Positions 50,270 to 59,020 of a stretch of 64,000 nt of DNA are shown here, one piece after another. The first letter of the stretch is position 1, and the number at the start of each line of letters is the position of its first letter. The position numbers were made by a program, and so were the translations under genes. The DNA comes from Kosakonia arachidis (GTDB lineage: Bacteria > Pseudomonadota > Gammaproteobacteria > Enterobacterales > Enterobacteriaceae). The notes below the pieces were generated by a model. The model was not told where the DNA came from. It ran no database searches and saw only the letters and a list, made by a program, of their open reading frames with translations. The stretch lies in the NCBI RefSeq assembly GCF_900116535.1, contig NZ_FPAU01000002.1, positions 221,301-285,300 on the forward strand, given 5' to 3'.

Positions 50270-51039
50270 ATCAATTTCCCCTGGAATATGGGAACGGATT
50301 CAAACAGATAGCCGTCGAAGTCCGGCGCATCTTCATCAGAGAGTTCCAGCAGACTTTTTTTGACATTTTCCAGATGCTGCCACATCGACTGCCATGCGCC
50401 CATCACGTCGCGGCGACGCACCGCTGCCAGCAGCGTTTGCCGGTCACCCAGCCATTTCAGGCGATACGGACGGCTGGCAATATGCACATTAAACTGTTGC
50501 CACAGCGGGCTGCTGTCCATCTGGTGCCAGATACTCTCCACCGTTGCCAGCAGCATTTGATTTTGCGAAGCCCCGGCCAGTACCAAATGAAACATCTTGC
50601 TGTTGTCCTGGGTAGTGTCATTCAGGGCGATAGCATGCTGCTCCTGTTCGAGAATGCGCCGCAGATTGTCAACATCCGCTCGCGTCGCCATGGTCGCAGC
50701 AAAGGCAGCAATATTGCTCTCCAGCAGTTGGCGCGCTTGCAGGATCTCGAACGGGCCAACATCGCTACTGAGAAAGCGCTCCTCCTCGTTTTCATGGGCC
50801 TGCGGAATACGCATCACATAGACGCCCGAACCCTGGCGAATATCAACCGTGCCCTGCAATTCGAGCATTAACAGCGCTTCGCGCACAATGGTGCGGCTGA
50901 CGCCATATTTTTCGGCGATATTGCGCTCCGGCGGCAGGCGGGAGCCAACGGGATAATGCCCCTGGATGATTTGCTCGCGTAAATCCTCGCCAATCTCCTG
51001 GTACTGTTTTTTTTCCGGCGGAACGACGGCCTTCTCCAC
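50266..51039 (-). CDS. GntR-family (FadR subfamily) transcriptional regulator, UxuR/ExuR-like
   Basis: A 257-residue regulator. The winged helix (about 14-75, LPPERNIAEKYGVSRTIVREALLMLE) and the all-helical FCD effector domain with GPFEILQARQLLESNIAAFAA resemble E. coli UxuR and ExuR, repressors of hexuronate catabolism; the end MWQHLENVKKSLLELS...FDGYLFES is very close to UxuR as I recall it. It starts 31 bp after the 6-phospho-beta-glucosidase gene and overlaps the GNAT gene. The effector could be a hexuronate or an aldonate, or a product of the neighbouring pathway; the target genes are not known. Confidence 0.88.
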   Translation of the reverse strand: MEKAVVPPEKKQYQEIGEDLREQIIQGHYPVGSRLPPERNIAEKYGVSRTIVREALLMLELQGTVDIRQGSGVYVMRIPQAHENEEERFLSSDVGPFEILQARQLLESNIAAFAATMATRADVDNLRRILEQEQHAIALNDTTQDNSKMFHLVLAGASQNQMLLATVESIWHQMDSSPLWQQFNVHIASRPYRLKWLGDRQTLLAAVRRRDVMGAWQSMWQHLENVKKSLLELSDEDAPDFDGYLFESVPIFQGKLM

Positions 51040-51070
51040 AATATCACCTGCACTTATCAGTTATTGCGCG

Positions 51071-52498
51071 CTATCTTACTTCATCATCAAGGGTAAGGGT
51101 CAACCGGCGCTCATCACTCAGCGAGCGGAACCAGTGCAGCGATTTTTTCGCCCGCCGATCGCGGTTACGTTGCAGATCGATCTCCACCAGCCCATAGCGG
51201 TTTTTAAAGGCGTTCATTGGCGAAACATTGTCGGTAAACGCCCACAGCATATAACCGTGGCAGTTCGCGCCCGCTTCCCGCGCTCGCAGCGTCTGATACA
51301 GATGCGCGGCGATGAACTCGATGCGGTAATCATCCTCGATGGTTCCTTCGGCATTGCGAAACTGCCCTTCGTTCTCCACGCCCATGCCGCTTTCTGCAAC
51401 AAACCACGGAATGTTGCCGTACTCGTTTTTGATGCGCATTGCCATGTCATAAATGATCTCAGGCAGGATCTCCCAACCGCGCGATTTGTTCATCTTTCGG
51501 CCCGGCAGCTCAAACGGCTCATAGTAATACGCCGGATGGAATGGTGTCTCCGGGTGCCAGGCACGCGACGGCGCTTTCACACGGTGCGGATAGTAAAGAT
51601 TGATACCCAGTTCATCGACGGTGTTGTCGCGGATGATTGCCAGTTCCTCTGCGCTGTAATCCCACTTAACGTTGTGCTTTTCCAGCAGATCTATCAGCTC
51701 CTGCGGATAGTGACCTTTCACCAGCGGATCAAGGAACACGCGGTTATAGAAGAGATCGTAACGCTGTGCCGCCAGCACATCGTGCGGGGCGCTGGAACGC
51801 GGGTAAGTCACTTCCGGATTGAGAATGCAACCGACGCTTCCGACGTAGCCCTTCTCGCGAAACAGCTTCACCACTTTTGCCGTCGCCAGGTTTTTGTGGT
51901 GATTCCACTGCATCCAGGTGTTGGTGTTCTGCTCATACGGCCAGCGCAGCGCATCAAGGTAGACGCGGGTTTGCACCACAATCGGTTCATTAAAGGTAAA
52001 CCAGCGCGTGACTTTATGGTGGAAGCGCTCAAGCACTTTCTCAACGTACAGCAGATAGAGTTCGACCACTCTCTTCGATGCCCAGCCCCCATACGTTTCC
52101 AGCAGATAACCCGGCAGTTCGTAGTGCTCCAGACAGATCATCGGTGTAATGCCGTGGCGCTGCATCTCATCAAAAAGCTGGTCGTAATAGCTGGCGTAAG
52201 TCTCATCCACTACGCCCTGCTCGTAATCAGTGAGAAAGCGTGACCAGTTGATCGAGGTGCGGTAGTGGGTCAGCCCCGCCTGCTTCATCAATTGCACATC
52301 TTCACGAAAACGCTGGTAGAAATTAGTGGCCACCGCCGGGCCATAACCTTCATGCCAGACATGGCGATCGTTTTTGTACCAGAGATCGGGCCACGAATCC
52401 TGGCCCGCTTTTTTCCCTTCCCAGCCTTCTGTTTGCCAGGCCGAGGCCGCTGCACCCAAAATAAACGACGGCGGAATCGCGATGGTTTTTGTACTCAT
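51071..52498 (-). CDS. 6-phospho-beta-glucosidase (GH1)
   Basis: A 475-residue glycoside hydrolase of family 1. The acid/base glutamate is Glu171 in FTFNEP and the nucleophile is Glu369 in FVAESGMG (ESG instead of the commoner ENG). A C-terminal AKKSLHWF segment resembles the phosphate-binding KxS/W-Y motif of 6-phospho-beta-glycosidases. It is encoded 7 bp after a PTS IIC gene, which supports a 6-phosphorylated beta-glucoside such as cellobiose or an aryl glucoside as substrate. The start at 52498 (MSTKTIAIPPSF) is preferred over an open extension of 18 codons. Phospho-beta-galactoside cannot be excluded. Confidence 0.9.
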   Translation of the reverse strand: MSTKTIAIPPSFILGAAASAWQTEGWEGKKAGQDSWPDLWYKNDRHVWHEGYGPAVATNFYQRFREDVQLMKQAGLTHYRTSINWSRFLTDYEQGVVDETYASYYDQLFDEMQRHGITPMICLEHYELPGYLLETYGGWASKRVVELYLLYVEKVLERFHHKVTRWFTFNEPIVVQTRVYLDALRWPYEQNTNTWMQWNHHKNLATAKVVKLFREKGYVGSVGCILNPEVTYPRSSAPHDVLAAQRYDLFYNRVFLDPLVKGHYPQELIDLLEKHNVKWDYSAEELAIIRDNTVDELGINLYYPHRVKAPSRAWHPETPFHPAYYYEPFELPGRKMNKSRGWEILPEIIYDMAMRIKNEYGNIPWFVAESGMGVENEGQFRNAEGTIEDDYRIEFIAAHLYQTLRAREAGANCHGYMLWAFTDNVSPMNAFKNRYGLVEIDLQRNRDRRAKKSLHWFRSLSDERRLTLTLDDEVR

Positions 52499-52505
52499 AG
52501 CATCC

Positions 52506-53834
52506 TCAGGCATTGTTGGCGGCTTGCGCCTGTAATTGTGCCTGTTCCGCACGGCGGGAGGCGATCCTCACAAACGGCAAATAGATAACGACGGCAGTAA
52601 CAATGCAGATTAACTGGGTAACCACCGCGCCCATCGAACCCGCAGTGGAGAGCCAGGCATTGATCAACGGTGGCGTCGTCCAGGGCACCATCACCACCGC
52701 TTTTCCGGCAAAACCGGTTACTGTCGCGAAGTAGCCGATCGAGCCGGTCACCAGCGGAGTAATAATGAACGGGATGGCAAGGATCGGGTTCAGCATGATC
52801 GGCATACCGAAGATCACTGGCTCGTTAATATTGAAGATCCCCGGCCCTATCGATAGCTTGGCGATCTCTTTCATCTCTTTGCGTTTTGTGGCGATCATTA
52901 CCGCAATCAGCAGGCCGATAGTCAGGCCAGAACCACCAATACTCATGTACACATCCCAGAACGGCATGGTGATGATGTTCGGCACCTCTTTACCCTGCTC
53001 AAAGGCACTCATATTGACGGTGATCGCCCCCAGCAGCAGCGGCTCACGGATCGGTTTGATCATCTGATTGCCGTGAATACCGATCACCCAGAACAACTGC
53101 GCCACAAACATCAGCAGCAGAATGCCGGGCAGGCTTTGTACTACGCGCTCCAGTGGTTGCTGCACCACCTGGTAAACGGCGTCATACAGATACATGCCGG
53201 TCACCTGATGGAAGACGAAACCGAAAGTGGCGATCAGCGTGGTGGTAATGATCGCCGGGATCAGCGCCGAGAACGAAGCGGAAACGTTCGGCGGCACGGT
53301 ATCCGGCATTTTGATCTTCAGGCCCTCGCGATTTTCAAGCCAACAGTAAACCTCCACCGACAAAATGGCGATAAACATGCCGAGGAACAGACTGCGGGTA
53401 TCGGAGAACTGGCGCAGCAGCACATCTTTCACTACGTGCATCTGGCCATCCACCAGCATCTCGACAGTGGTGGGCGTCACGCAGATAAAGCAGATCACCG
53501 CCAGCAGGCCGGGAAACAGCGACTTGATGCCGTTAATGCGCCCCAGTTCAATGCCAATTAAGAACACCGCGCCAATATTGAGAAAGTTCAGCGTGGCATA
53601 GTTAAGGGCACTGGTAATCGGTTTTAGCGCGGCAAGAAACGACAGCGCCTGGAAGCTGGCAAGACCATTTTTCGGATCCAGTACCATATTGGAAATCAAC
53701 ACCGAAAACGCGCCGACAATAATGACCGGCATCAGCGTAATAAACGAAGACTTGATCGCCATGATATAGCGATAGCTGTTGAACTTAGTGGCGAAACTAC
53801 CCAGAGAATCGATGAGTTTTTCTTGTAGGGCCAT
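52506..53834 (-). CDS. PTS lactose/cellobiose-family IIC permease
   Basis: A 442-residue membrane permease of the lactose/cellobiose PTS family, with about ten hydrophobic segments and the conserved loops GIHGN (sugar-binding region) and NINEPVIFGMPIMLNP. It imports a beta-glucoside while it is phosphorylated. There is no IIA or IIB domain in the protein and none is encoded nearby, so it must borrow IIB/IIA from another system (for example the chb proteins). It is the first gene of the leftward unit; a ribosome site AGAGGTG precedes the ATG. Confidence 0.92.
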   Translation of the reverse strand: MALQEKLIDSLGSFATKFNSYRYIMAIKSSFITLMPVIIVGAFSVLISNMVLDPKNGLASFQALSFLAALKPITSALNYATLNFLNIGAVFLIGIELGRINGIKSLFPGLLAVICFICVTPTTVEMLVDGQMHVVKDVLLRQFSDTRSLFLGMFIAILSVEVYCWLENREGLKIKMPDTVPPNVSASFSALIPAIITTTLIATFGFVFHQVTGMYLYDAVYQVVQQPLERVVQSLPGILLLMFVAQLFWVIGIHGNQMIKPIREPLLLGAITVNMSAFEQGKEVPNIITMPFWDVYMSIGGSGLTIGLLIAVMIATKRKEMKEIAKLSIGPGIFNINEPVIFGMPIMLNPILAIPFIITPLVTGSIGYFATVTGFAGKAVVMVPWTTPPLINAWLSTAGSMGAVVTQLICIVTAVVIYLPFVRIASRRAEQAQLQAQAANNA

Positions 53835-53876
53835 AGGGTCACACCTCTGTTAAGGGGGCTTTTTTATCGGTACAGG

Positions 53877-53905
53877 TATATAGCCGGATTCCATTTGGCA
53901 TACCA
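53877..53905 (-). promoter_or_regulatory. Possible promoter of the beta-glucoside unit
   Basis: On the minus strand, TATATA (53877-53882) and a weak TGGTAT (53900-53905) are 17 bp apart, upstream of the IIC gene. The -35 overlaps the first palindrome, so a repressor bound there would block it. Confidence 0.4.
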
Positions 53906-54001
53906 AAAATAGCCACAGCGTCGAAAAAGTTCTGTGACCCGGCTCGCAAGCCCTCTTCTGGTATTCCAAAACGAAGCGATTGCCAACATTGGCATACCAC
54001 A
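53894..54001. promoter_or_regulatory. Three similar palindromic operator candidates
   Basis: TTTGGCATACCAAA (53894-53907), TCTGGTATTCCAAA (53957-53970) and ATTGGCATACCACA (53988-54001) share TGG[CT]AT[AT]CCA. Start-to-start distances are 63 and 31 bp, close to six and three turns of DNA. They lie in the 274-bp region between the IIC gene and the divergent LacI-type regulator gene, which is the likely ligand. Confidence 0.75.
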
Positions 54002-54053
54002 TTAGTTTTTTCAGGGATATTTCTGTACTTAAGCCAAACCAGCCCACAGTGCC

Positions 54054-54081
54054 TTAACCCACGAAATGAGTGTGTTAAACT
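54054..54081 (+). promoter_or_regulatory. Possible promoter of the LacI-type regulator gene
   Basis: TTAACC (54054-54059), 16-bp spacer and TAAACT (54076-54081), 27 bp before the start codon. Weak elements; position is the main support. Confidence 0.35.
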
Positions 54082-54108
54082 GCCCCTCATTAATGCGGAG
54101 AGCGTGTC

Positions 54109-55119
54109 ATGGTCACAATGCTGGATGTTTCACTGCGCGCAGGCGTGTCGAAAGCGACGGTTTCCCGGGTTCTCAACAAGACGGGACAAGTCAAAGAGAG
54201 CACCCGCGCTCAGGTTTTTAAGGCGATGGAAGAGCTGGGGTATCGCCCCAATTTTCTGGCGCAATCGCTGGCGAATCGCACCAGTAATAGCATTGGCCTG
54301 GTGGTTTCCAGTTTTGATGGTTTCTATTTTGGCTGCCTGCTACAGCAGGCTTCGCGCCGGACGGAATTTCACGGTAAGCAGTTGATTGTCACCGACGGTC
54401 ACGACACACCAGAGCGGGAAATGCTGGCGGTGCAAATGCTGGCTGACCGGCGTTGCGACGCCATTATTCTCTACACGCGTTTTATGAGTGAAAAGAGCAT
54501 CCTACGTTTGATCGATGAAACGCCGATGCCGCTGATGGTGATCAACCGCGAATTATCCCAGGCGCATGACAAATGTGTCTTCTTCGAGCAGCAGAATGCC
54601 GCCTTTCAGGCGGTGGATTATTTGGCGGGCCTTGGCCACAGAGAGATCGCTTGCATCACCGTGCCGATCCATACTCCCACCGGCAAAGCGCGACTCATGG
54701 GATATCGTAAGGCACTGGAAAAACACGGAATTAGCTGGGATGAGGGAAGAGTAAAATACGGCGACGCCACGATGACGCGCGGCTATGAATTGTGCCGTGA
54801 GATGTTGCAGGAAGGTGCGCATTTCAGTGCATTGTTTGCCTGTAACGATGATATGGCGCTCGGCGCGTCGAAGGCGCTGTACCAGGCCGGTTTGCGCATT
54901 CCGCAAGATATATCGCTGTTTGGTTTTGATGATGCACCCAGCGCCCGCTGGCTAGAGCCAGGGCTGTCAACGGTCTATCTGCCGATCGATACTATGATCA
55001 CCACCGCTATCGATCAGGCAATCAAATTGGCGAATGCCGATGAGATTGAACCGATCCCACCGTTTACCGGCACGCTGGTATTGCGCGACTCGGTGGCGGC
55101 GGGACCGTATCAGGATTAG
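54109..55119 (+). CDS. LacI-family transcriptional regulator of the beta-glucoside unit
   Basis: A 336-residue repressor with an N-terminal helix-turn-helix (MLDVSLRAGVSKATVSRVLN) and a periplasmic-binding-protein-like effector domain (GFDDAPSARWLEPGLSTV at the C-terminal hinge). It resembles AscG, the repressor of the E. coli asc beta-glucoside genes, at about the level of a distant relative. It is divergent from the IIC gene across the region with three palindromes, so local repression relieved by a beta-glucoside or its phosphate is likely. It ends with a 4-bp overlap on the convergent lysA. Confidence 0.9.
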   Translation: MVTMLDVSLRAGVSKATVSRVLNKTGQVKESTRAQVFKAMEELGYRPNFLAQSLANRTSNSIGLVVSSFDGFYFGCLLQQASRRTEFHGKQLIVTDGHDTPEREMLAVQMLADRRCDAIILYTRFMSEKSILRLIDETPMPLMVINRELSQAHDKCVFFEQQNAAFQAVDYLAGLGHREIACITVPIHTPTGKARLMGYRKALEKHGISWDEGRVKYGDATMTRGYELCREMLQEGAHFSALFACNDDMALGASKALYQAGLRIPQDISLFGFDDAPSARWLEPGLSTVYLPIDTMITTAIDQAIKLANADEIEPIPPFTGTLVLRDSVAAGPYQD

Positions 55120-56378
55120 AACTGCTCCAGCGCCAGCAGTTCGTCGATGGTCTGACGACGGCGGATCAGGCGCGCAACGCCATGATCAAAAAGAACTTCT
55201 GGCAGTAGCGGGCGGCTGTTGTAGTTTGACGACATTGATGCGCCGTACGCGCCGGTATCATGCAGCACCAGATAATCCCCCGCTTTTACCGCAGGCAGCG
55301 CGCGAGTTTCCACTTTCCCACCCTCTTGCTGGGTAAAAACATCGCCGGATTCACACAGCGGCCCCGCGACCACAGTGTCGATAAGTTCAGCTTGATGCAG
55401 ATCGCGTCCATCGCCAGCCAGCGCGGTAATGTGGTGATAGCTGCCATACATCACCGGGCGCATCAGATCATTAAAACCCGCATCGATCAGCACAAAATGG
55501 CGGCTGCCCATATTCTTCACACTGCGCACCTGCGATACCAGCACGCCCGATTCCGCCACCAGGAAGCGTCCAGGTTCGATCTCCAGTTTCACTGCATGGC
55601 CGAGGTGTTTCGCGATTTGCTCGCGCGCAGCATTCCACAAGCCAAAATAGTGGGCCGTATCAACTTGATCTTCCCCTTCATGATAGGGAATAGAGAGCCC
55701 GCCGCCAGCAGAGATCGCCGACAAATCCTGGCCGAAATCCACCACCTGACGTACCATCGCGCCGCACACCTGCTCAAGATGGCCGTAATCAACGCCGGAA
55801 CCGATGTGCATGTGAATGCCCGCCAGTTGCAGCTGATAGCGCTGCATCACCGCCAGAGCCGCATTGAGATCGCTATACCAGATGCCGTGTTTGCTGTTTT
55901 CACCGCCGGTATTGGTTTTCTGACTGTGGCCGTGGCCAAAGCCCGGGTTAACGCGTAGCCAGACGCGATGGCCCGGTGAAACGGCACCGAGCTGTTCCAG
56001 CATATCGACGGAACCGGCGTTCACCGCAATGCCCAGCTCGCTAACCCGCGCCAGCGTGGTATCATCAATCACATCGGCGGTAAACACAATATCGTCCGGG
56101 TGCGTTTGCGGATCGTAACCTGCCGCTAATGCACGCTCGATCTCACCCAGCGACACCGAATCGACTTTCACACCCTGCTCGCGCATCAGCCGCAGAATAT
56201 GAATGTTTGAGCACGCCTTTTGCGCAAAACGCACCACATCAAACGCGCTGAGTTTGGCGATTTGTGCGCGAATAATTTGCGCGTCATAAACCCATACCGG
56301 GCAGCCAAATTCAGCAGGCAGCCGCAGCAGGTTTTCCGCATTGAGGTCGGTATCGGTCTGGTGTAGTGAGCGTGGCAT
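55116..56378 (-). CDS. lysA: Diaminopimelate decarboxylase
   Basis: A 420-residue PLP enzyme of the alanine racemase-like fold that decarboxylates meso-diaminopimelate to lysine. The PLP lysine is Lys54 (RFAQKACSN), with GGG and EPGRF in the barrel and the active-site Cys in GPLCESGDV. The start MPRSLHQTD at 56378 is preferred to six open codons upstream. lysR is divergent, and in E. coli LysR with diaminopimelate activates lysA. In E. coli lysA faces galR directly; here the beta-glucoside block lies between. Confidence 0.98.
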   Translation of the reverse strand: MPRSLHQTDTDLNAENLLRLPAEFGCPVWVYDAQIIRAQIAKLSAFDVVRFAQKACSNIHILRLMREQGVKVDSVSLGEIERALAAGYDPQTHPDDIVFTADVIDDTTLARVSELGIAVNAGSVDMLEQLGAVSPGHRVWLRVNPGFGHGHSQKTNTGGENSKHGIWYSDLNAALAVMQRYQLQLAGIHMHIGSGVDYGHLEQVCGAMVRQVVDFGQDLSAISAGGGLSIPYHEGEDQVDTAHYFGLWNAAREQIAKHLGHAVKLEIEPGRFLVAESGVLVSQVRSVKNMGSRHFVLIDAGFNDLMRPVMYGSYHHITALAGDGRDLHQAELIDTVVAGPLCESGDVFTQQEGGKVETRALPAVKAGDYLVLHDTGAYGASMSSNYNSRPLLPEVLFDHGVARLIRRRQTIDELLALEQF

Positions 56379-56498
56379 GGTGAACTCCGTCAGCAATTTT
56401 TATTGATTACGCCACAGCACGAAGAGAATAAAAAATATCGTTTTATCGCCACCCTATGCAAAAATGATATGGATAACCCACAGCAACGGGATTCCGCG

Positions 56499-57425
56499 AT
56501 GCCAGCCGTTAACTTGCGCCATATCGAAATTTTTCACGCCGTGATGACCACCGGCAATCTGACTGAAGCCGCAACATTGCTGCATACCTCCCAGCCGACG
56601 GTTAGCCGCGAACTGGCGCGCTGTGAAAAAGTGCTGGGCCTGAAGCTGTTTGAACGTTCGCGTGGGCGTTTGCATCCCACGGTGCAAGGGCTCCGGCTGT
56701 TTGAAGAGGTGCAGCGCTCGTGGTACGGGCTGGACCGAATTGTCAGCGTCGCCGAAAGCCTGCGCGAGTTTCGTCAGGGGGAACTTTCCGTCGCCTGCCT
56801 GCCCGTCTTCTCGCAGTCCTTTTTACCGCTGCTGTTACAGCCTTTTCTCGTCCGCTATCCGGATGTCAGCCTCAACATTGTGCCGCAGGAGTCGCCGCTG
56901 CTGGAGGAGTGGCTGTCGGCACAGCGCCATGATTTAGGCCTGACCGAAACACTGAGTACCCCGGCAGGTACCGAACGAACGCCGCTGCTGACCTGTAATG
57001 AAGTGTGTGTGATGCCGCAGAATCACCCGCTGGCCAACAAAACGGTGCTGACGCCAGCCGATTTCCTGGGGGAGAATTACATCAGCCTGTCGCGTACCGA
57101 CAGCTACCGGCAACTGCTGGATGCGTTGTTTACAGAACATCAGGTTAAACGGCGAATGGTGCTGGAAACCCACAGCGCCGCCTCGGTTTGTGCAATGGTA
57201 CGCGCGGGCGTTGGGCTTTCGGTGGTTAACCCACTGACGGCACTGGATTACGCCGCCAGCGGTATCGCCGTGCGCCGTTTCAGTATCGACGTACCCTTTA
57301 CCGTTAGCCTGATCCGCCCACTACACCGCCCCGCTTCCGCGCTGGTCGACGCGTTTACCGCCCATTTACAGGCAGCCATGACGCTGGTTAGCGGGCCGCT
57401 GGCTGCCATGCTGGGCGAACCTTAA
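56499..57425 (+). CDS. lysR: LysR, transcriptional activator of lysA
   Basis: A 308-residue LysR-type regulator, the family founder. The helix-turn-helix [21 protein letters not shown] is near the N-terminus, and the effector domain ([18 protein letters not shown]-like region) is highly similar to E. coli. The start [12 protein letters not shown] at 56499 is chosen; the frame is open up to 32 codons earlier with another Met at 56469. The 120-bp region to lysA holds the shared regulatory site. The stop overlaps the convergent ygeA by 4 bp. Confidence 0.96.
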   Translation: MPAVNLRHIEIFHAVMTTGNLTEAATLLHTSQPTVSRELARCEKVLGLKLFERSRGRLHPTVQGLRLFEEVQRSWYGLDRIVSVAESLREFRQGELSVACLPVFSQSFLPLLLQPFLVRYPDVSLNIVPQESPLLEEWLSAQRHDLGLTETLSTPAGTERTPLLTCNEVCVMPQNHPLANKTVLTPADFLGENYISLSRTDSYRQLLDALFTEHQVKRRMVLETHSAASVCAMVRAGVGLSVVNPLTALDYAASGIAVRRFSIDVPFTVSLIRPLHRPASALVDAFTAHLQAAMTLVSGPLAAMLGEP

Positions 57426-58114
57426 GAGAGCATAAAGTCCACCGCATCGGCGGCATGCAGCACCGCCGTGTCAAACACCTTAATTGGACAATGTGTTTCT
57501 GGCAGCAGCAGGCCAATCTCGGTGCAACCGAAAATAACCCCTTCCGCGCCTTCGCCAGCTAATTTTTTGATTAAATTAACAAAATAGTAGCGAGACTCAT
57601 CGGTAAACGTCCCCAGACAGAGCTCACTAAAGATGATGTCGTTAATGCGCTCGCGATCTTCCGGGCCCGGCACGGAGGTTTCGATGCCAAACTGTTTTTC
57701 CAGGCGGCCACGGTAAAAATCCTGCTCCATGGTATAGCGCGTACCCAGCAGCGCGACATTGCGCATGCCCGCGCTTTCAATGGCGCGCCCGGTGGCGTCG
57801 GCAATATGAAGGAACGGAATATGGCAACGCTCTTCGATTTGCCCGGCCACTTTGTGCATGGTGTTGGTACAAAGTACAATGGCCTGTGCACCAGCCTGCT
57901 CCAGACCCGCAGCAGCCTGTGCGAGGATCTCGCCCGCTTTGTGCCACTGCGCCGTTGCCTGGCAGGCTTCGATTTCGTGAAAATCCAGACTGTGCAGCAA
58001 CAAACTGGCGGAGTGCAGACCTCCCATCCGGGCCCTCACACCCTCATTAATCAGGCGATAGTAAGGGACTGTCGATTCCCAGCTCATCCCACCCAGAAGC
58101 CCTATCGTTTTCAT
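57422..58114 (-). CDS. ygeA: Amino acid racemase YgeA (aspartate/glutamate racemase family)
   Basis: A 230-residue cofactor-independent racemase; E. coli YgeA acts on several amino acids including homoserine. The two catalytic cysteines are Cys82 (LCTNTMHK) and Cys197 (FGCTEIG). The N-terminus [15 protein letters not shown] is family-typical. It is convergent with lysR and overlaps it by 4 bp. In E. coli araE follows; here the pectin module begins instead. Confidence 0.95.
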   Translation of the reverse strand: MKTIGLLGGMSWESTVPYYRLINEGVRARMGGLHSASLLLHSLDFHEIEACQATAQWHKAGEILAQAAAGLEQAGAQAIVLCTNTMHKVAGQIEERCHIPFLHIADATGRAIESAGMRNVALLGTRYTMEQDFYRGRLEKQFGIETSVPGPEDRERINDIIFSELCLGTFTDESRYYFVNLIKKLAGEGAEGVIFGCTEIGLLLPETHCPIKVFDTAVLHAADAVDFMLS

Positions 58115-58209
58115 TGTGTTTCTCCGTCAGGTTTTGCAATCAAAAAATCAAAGTTGTGATCGACTTTCAACTTCTCTGGTCTCGCGTTTATTTTTGAGGA
58201 ACGCTGAGA

Positions 58210-58235
58210 TAAAATATTTTGAAACAACGTTTCAA
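58210..58235 (+). promoter_or_regulatory. kdgF promoter with KdgR box
   Basis: TAAAAT (58210-58215) with a weak TTTATT 17 bp upstream, then the palindrome TTGAAACAACGTTTCAA (58219-58235), which fits the KdgR operator (GAAAC-NN-GTTTC core). The box covers the expected start point, so KdgR would block transcription until 2-keto-3-deoxygluconate releases it. Confidence 0.8.
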
Positions 58236-58265
58236 TAACTATTTCCTTCACGACAGGATAGCCCG

Positions 58266-58595
58266 ATGTTTATCTTCCATAAAGACACTCAGCTTGACGA
58301 TCTGGGCAACGGCGTAACGCGTCGTATACTCGCCCATGGCGGCAAAATGATGGCGGTCGAAGTCATGTTCGAACAAGGTGCCATCGGCCCAATGCACAAC
58401 CATCCTCACGAACAACTCACCTATGTCTTATCCGGTGAGTTCGAATTTACCATCGGTGATAACAAACATATCGTCACCGCAGGCGATACTCTTTATAAGC
58501 AACCGCACATTATGCACGGCTGCGTCTGCCTGAAAGCGGGAACCCTGCTTGATACCTTCACCCCGGTGCGTGAAGATTTCTTAAAATCATTATAG
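58266..58595 (+). CDS. kdgF: Pectin degradation cupin protein KdgF
   Basis: A 109-residue cupin that turns unsaturated galacturonate, released by oligogalacturonate lyases, into its linear ketone for catabolism. The first cupin motif GPMHNHPHEQLTYVLSGEF carries His44, His46 and Gln50, and His84 (HIMHGC) is in the second. A KdgR box precedes it and a terminator follows, so it is monocistronic and expressed apart from, but together with, the tog genes downstream. Confidence 0.94.
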   Translation: MFIFHKDTQLDDLGNGVTRRILAHGGKMMAVEVMFEQGAIGPMHNHPHEQLTYVLSGEFEFTIGDNKHIVTAGDTLYKQPHIMHGCVCLKAGTLLDTFTPVREDFLKSL

Positions 58596-58610
58596 TAAGC
58601 CCCCTAATTG

Positions 58611-58637
58611 ACGCCCCCATTAGTAGGGGCGTTTTTT
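58611..58637 (+). terminator. kdgF terminator
   Basis: ACGCCCC (58611-58617), 8-base loop, GGGGCGT (58626-58632) and a T-run. It lies 15 bp after the kdgF stop. Confidence 0.9.
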
Positions 58638-58798
58638 ATTTCCCACAGACAGTAAAATAATTCGCCAGATAATCGTTTTTATTTTGAATGGTTTCATTCT
58701 GCGATACTTAATTCGCGGCAATATTGCGTGTTTGTTTCCCCTGAATGATTCTGTAAACCCCGTGTTTTTTGGGCGAAAAACGCTGCCACTTCACTTTA

Positions 58799-58891
58799 TT
58801 GAAACATCGTTTCGACTTTGATCACATTTCGAGAATTAATCGAATGACGAGAATTTAAAACCCAATAAAATATTTTAAAACGATGTTTTAC
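58799..58891 (+). promoter_or_regulatory. tog operon promoter region with two KdgR boxes
   Basis: Box A is TTGAAACATCGTTTCGA (58799-58815) and box B TTAAAACGATGTTTTAC (58875-58891), 76 bp apart. A -10-like TAAAAT (58866-58871) is directly upstream of box B, in the same relative place as at kdgF. Both fit the KdgR operator pattern. The rest of the 499-bp gap between kdgF and togM holds the kdgF terminator, a CRP-like site and a leader hairpin. Confidence 0.8.
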
Positions 58892-58987
58892 AAATCAAGA
58901 ATGCATGTTCATACGTTATTAAAAAAAAGATATTTTACCAATAATTTCTGATAGTTAGACCGCCATAGAGCCAGCCAAAATAAATAT

Positions 58988-59003
58988 TGTGAGCGAGCGC
59001 ACA
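58988..59003 (+). promoter_or_regulatory. CRP-binding site candidate in the tog leader
   Basis: TGTGAGCGAGCGCACA differs from the CRP consensus TGTGANNNNNNTCACA at one base. It lies 92 bp upstream of togM and downstream of the KdgR boxes, so it would serve a second, nearer promoter or act through looping. Confidence 0.7.
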
Positions 59004-59020
59004 TACAGATGCTGTTTTTA

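Noticed and set aside
50966-52243. Open frame of 425 codons on the plus strand
   Set aside because: Antisense to the GH1 6-phospho-beta-glucosidase and the start of the GntR gene, both with clear motifs; the translation looks like no protein family.
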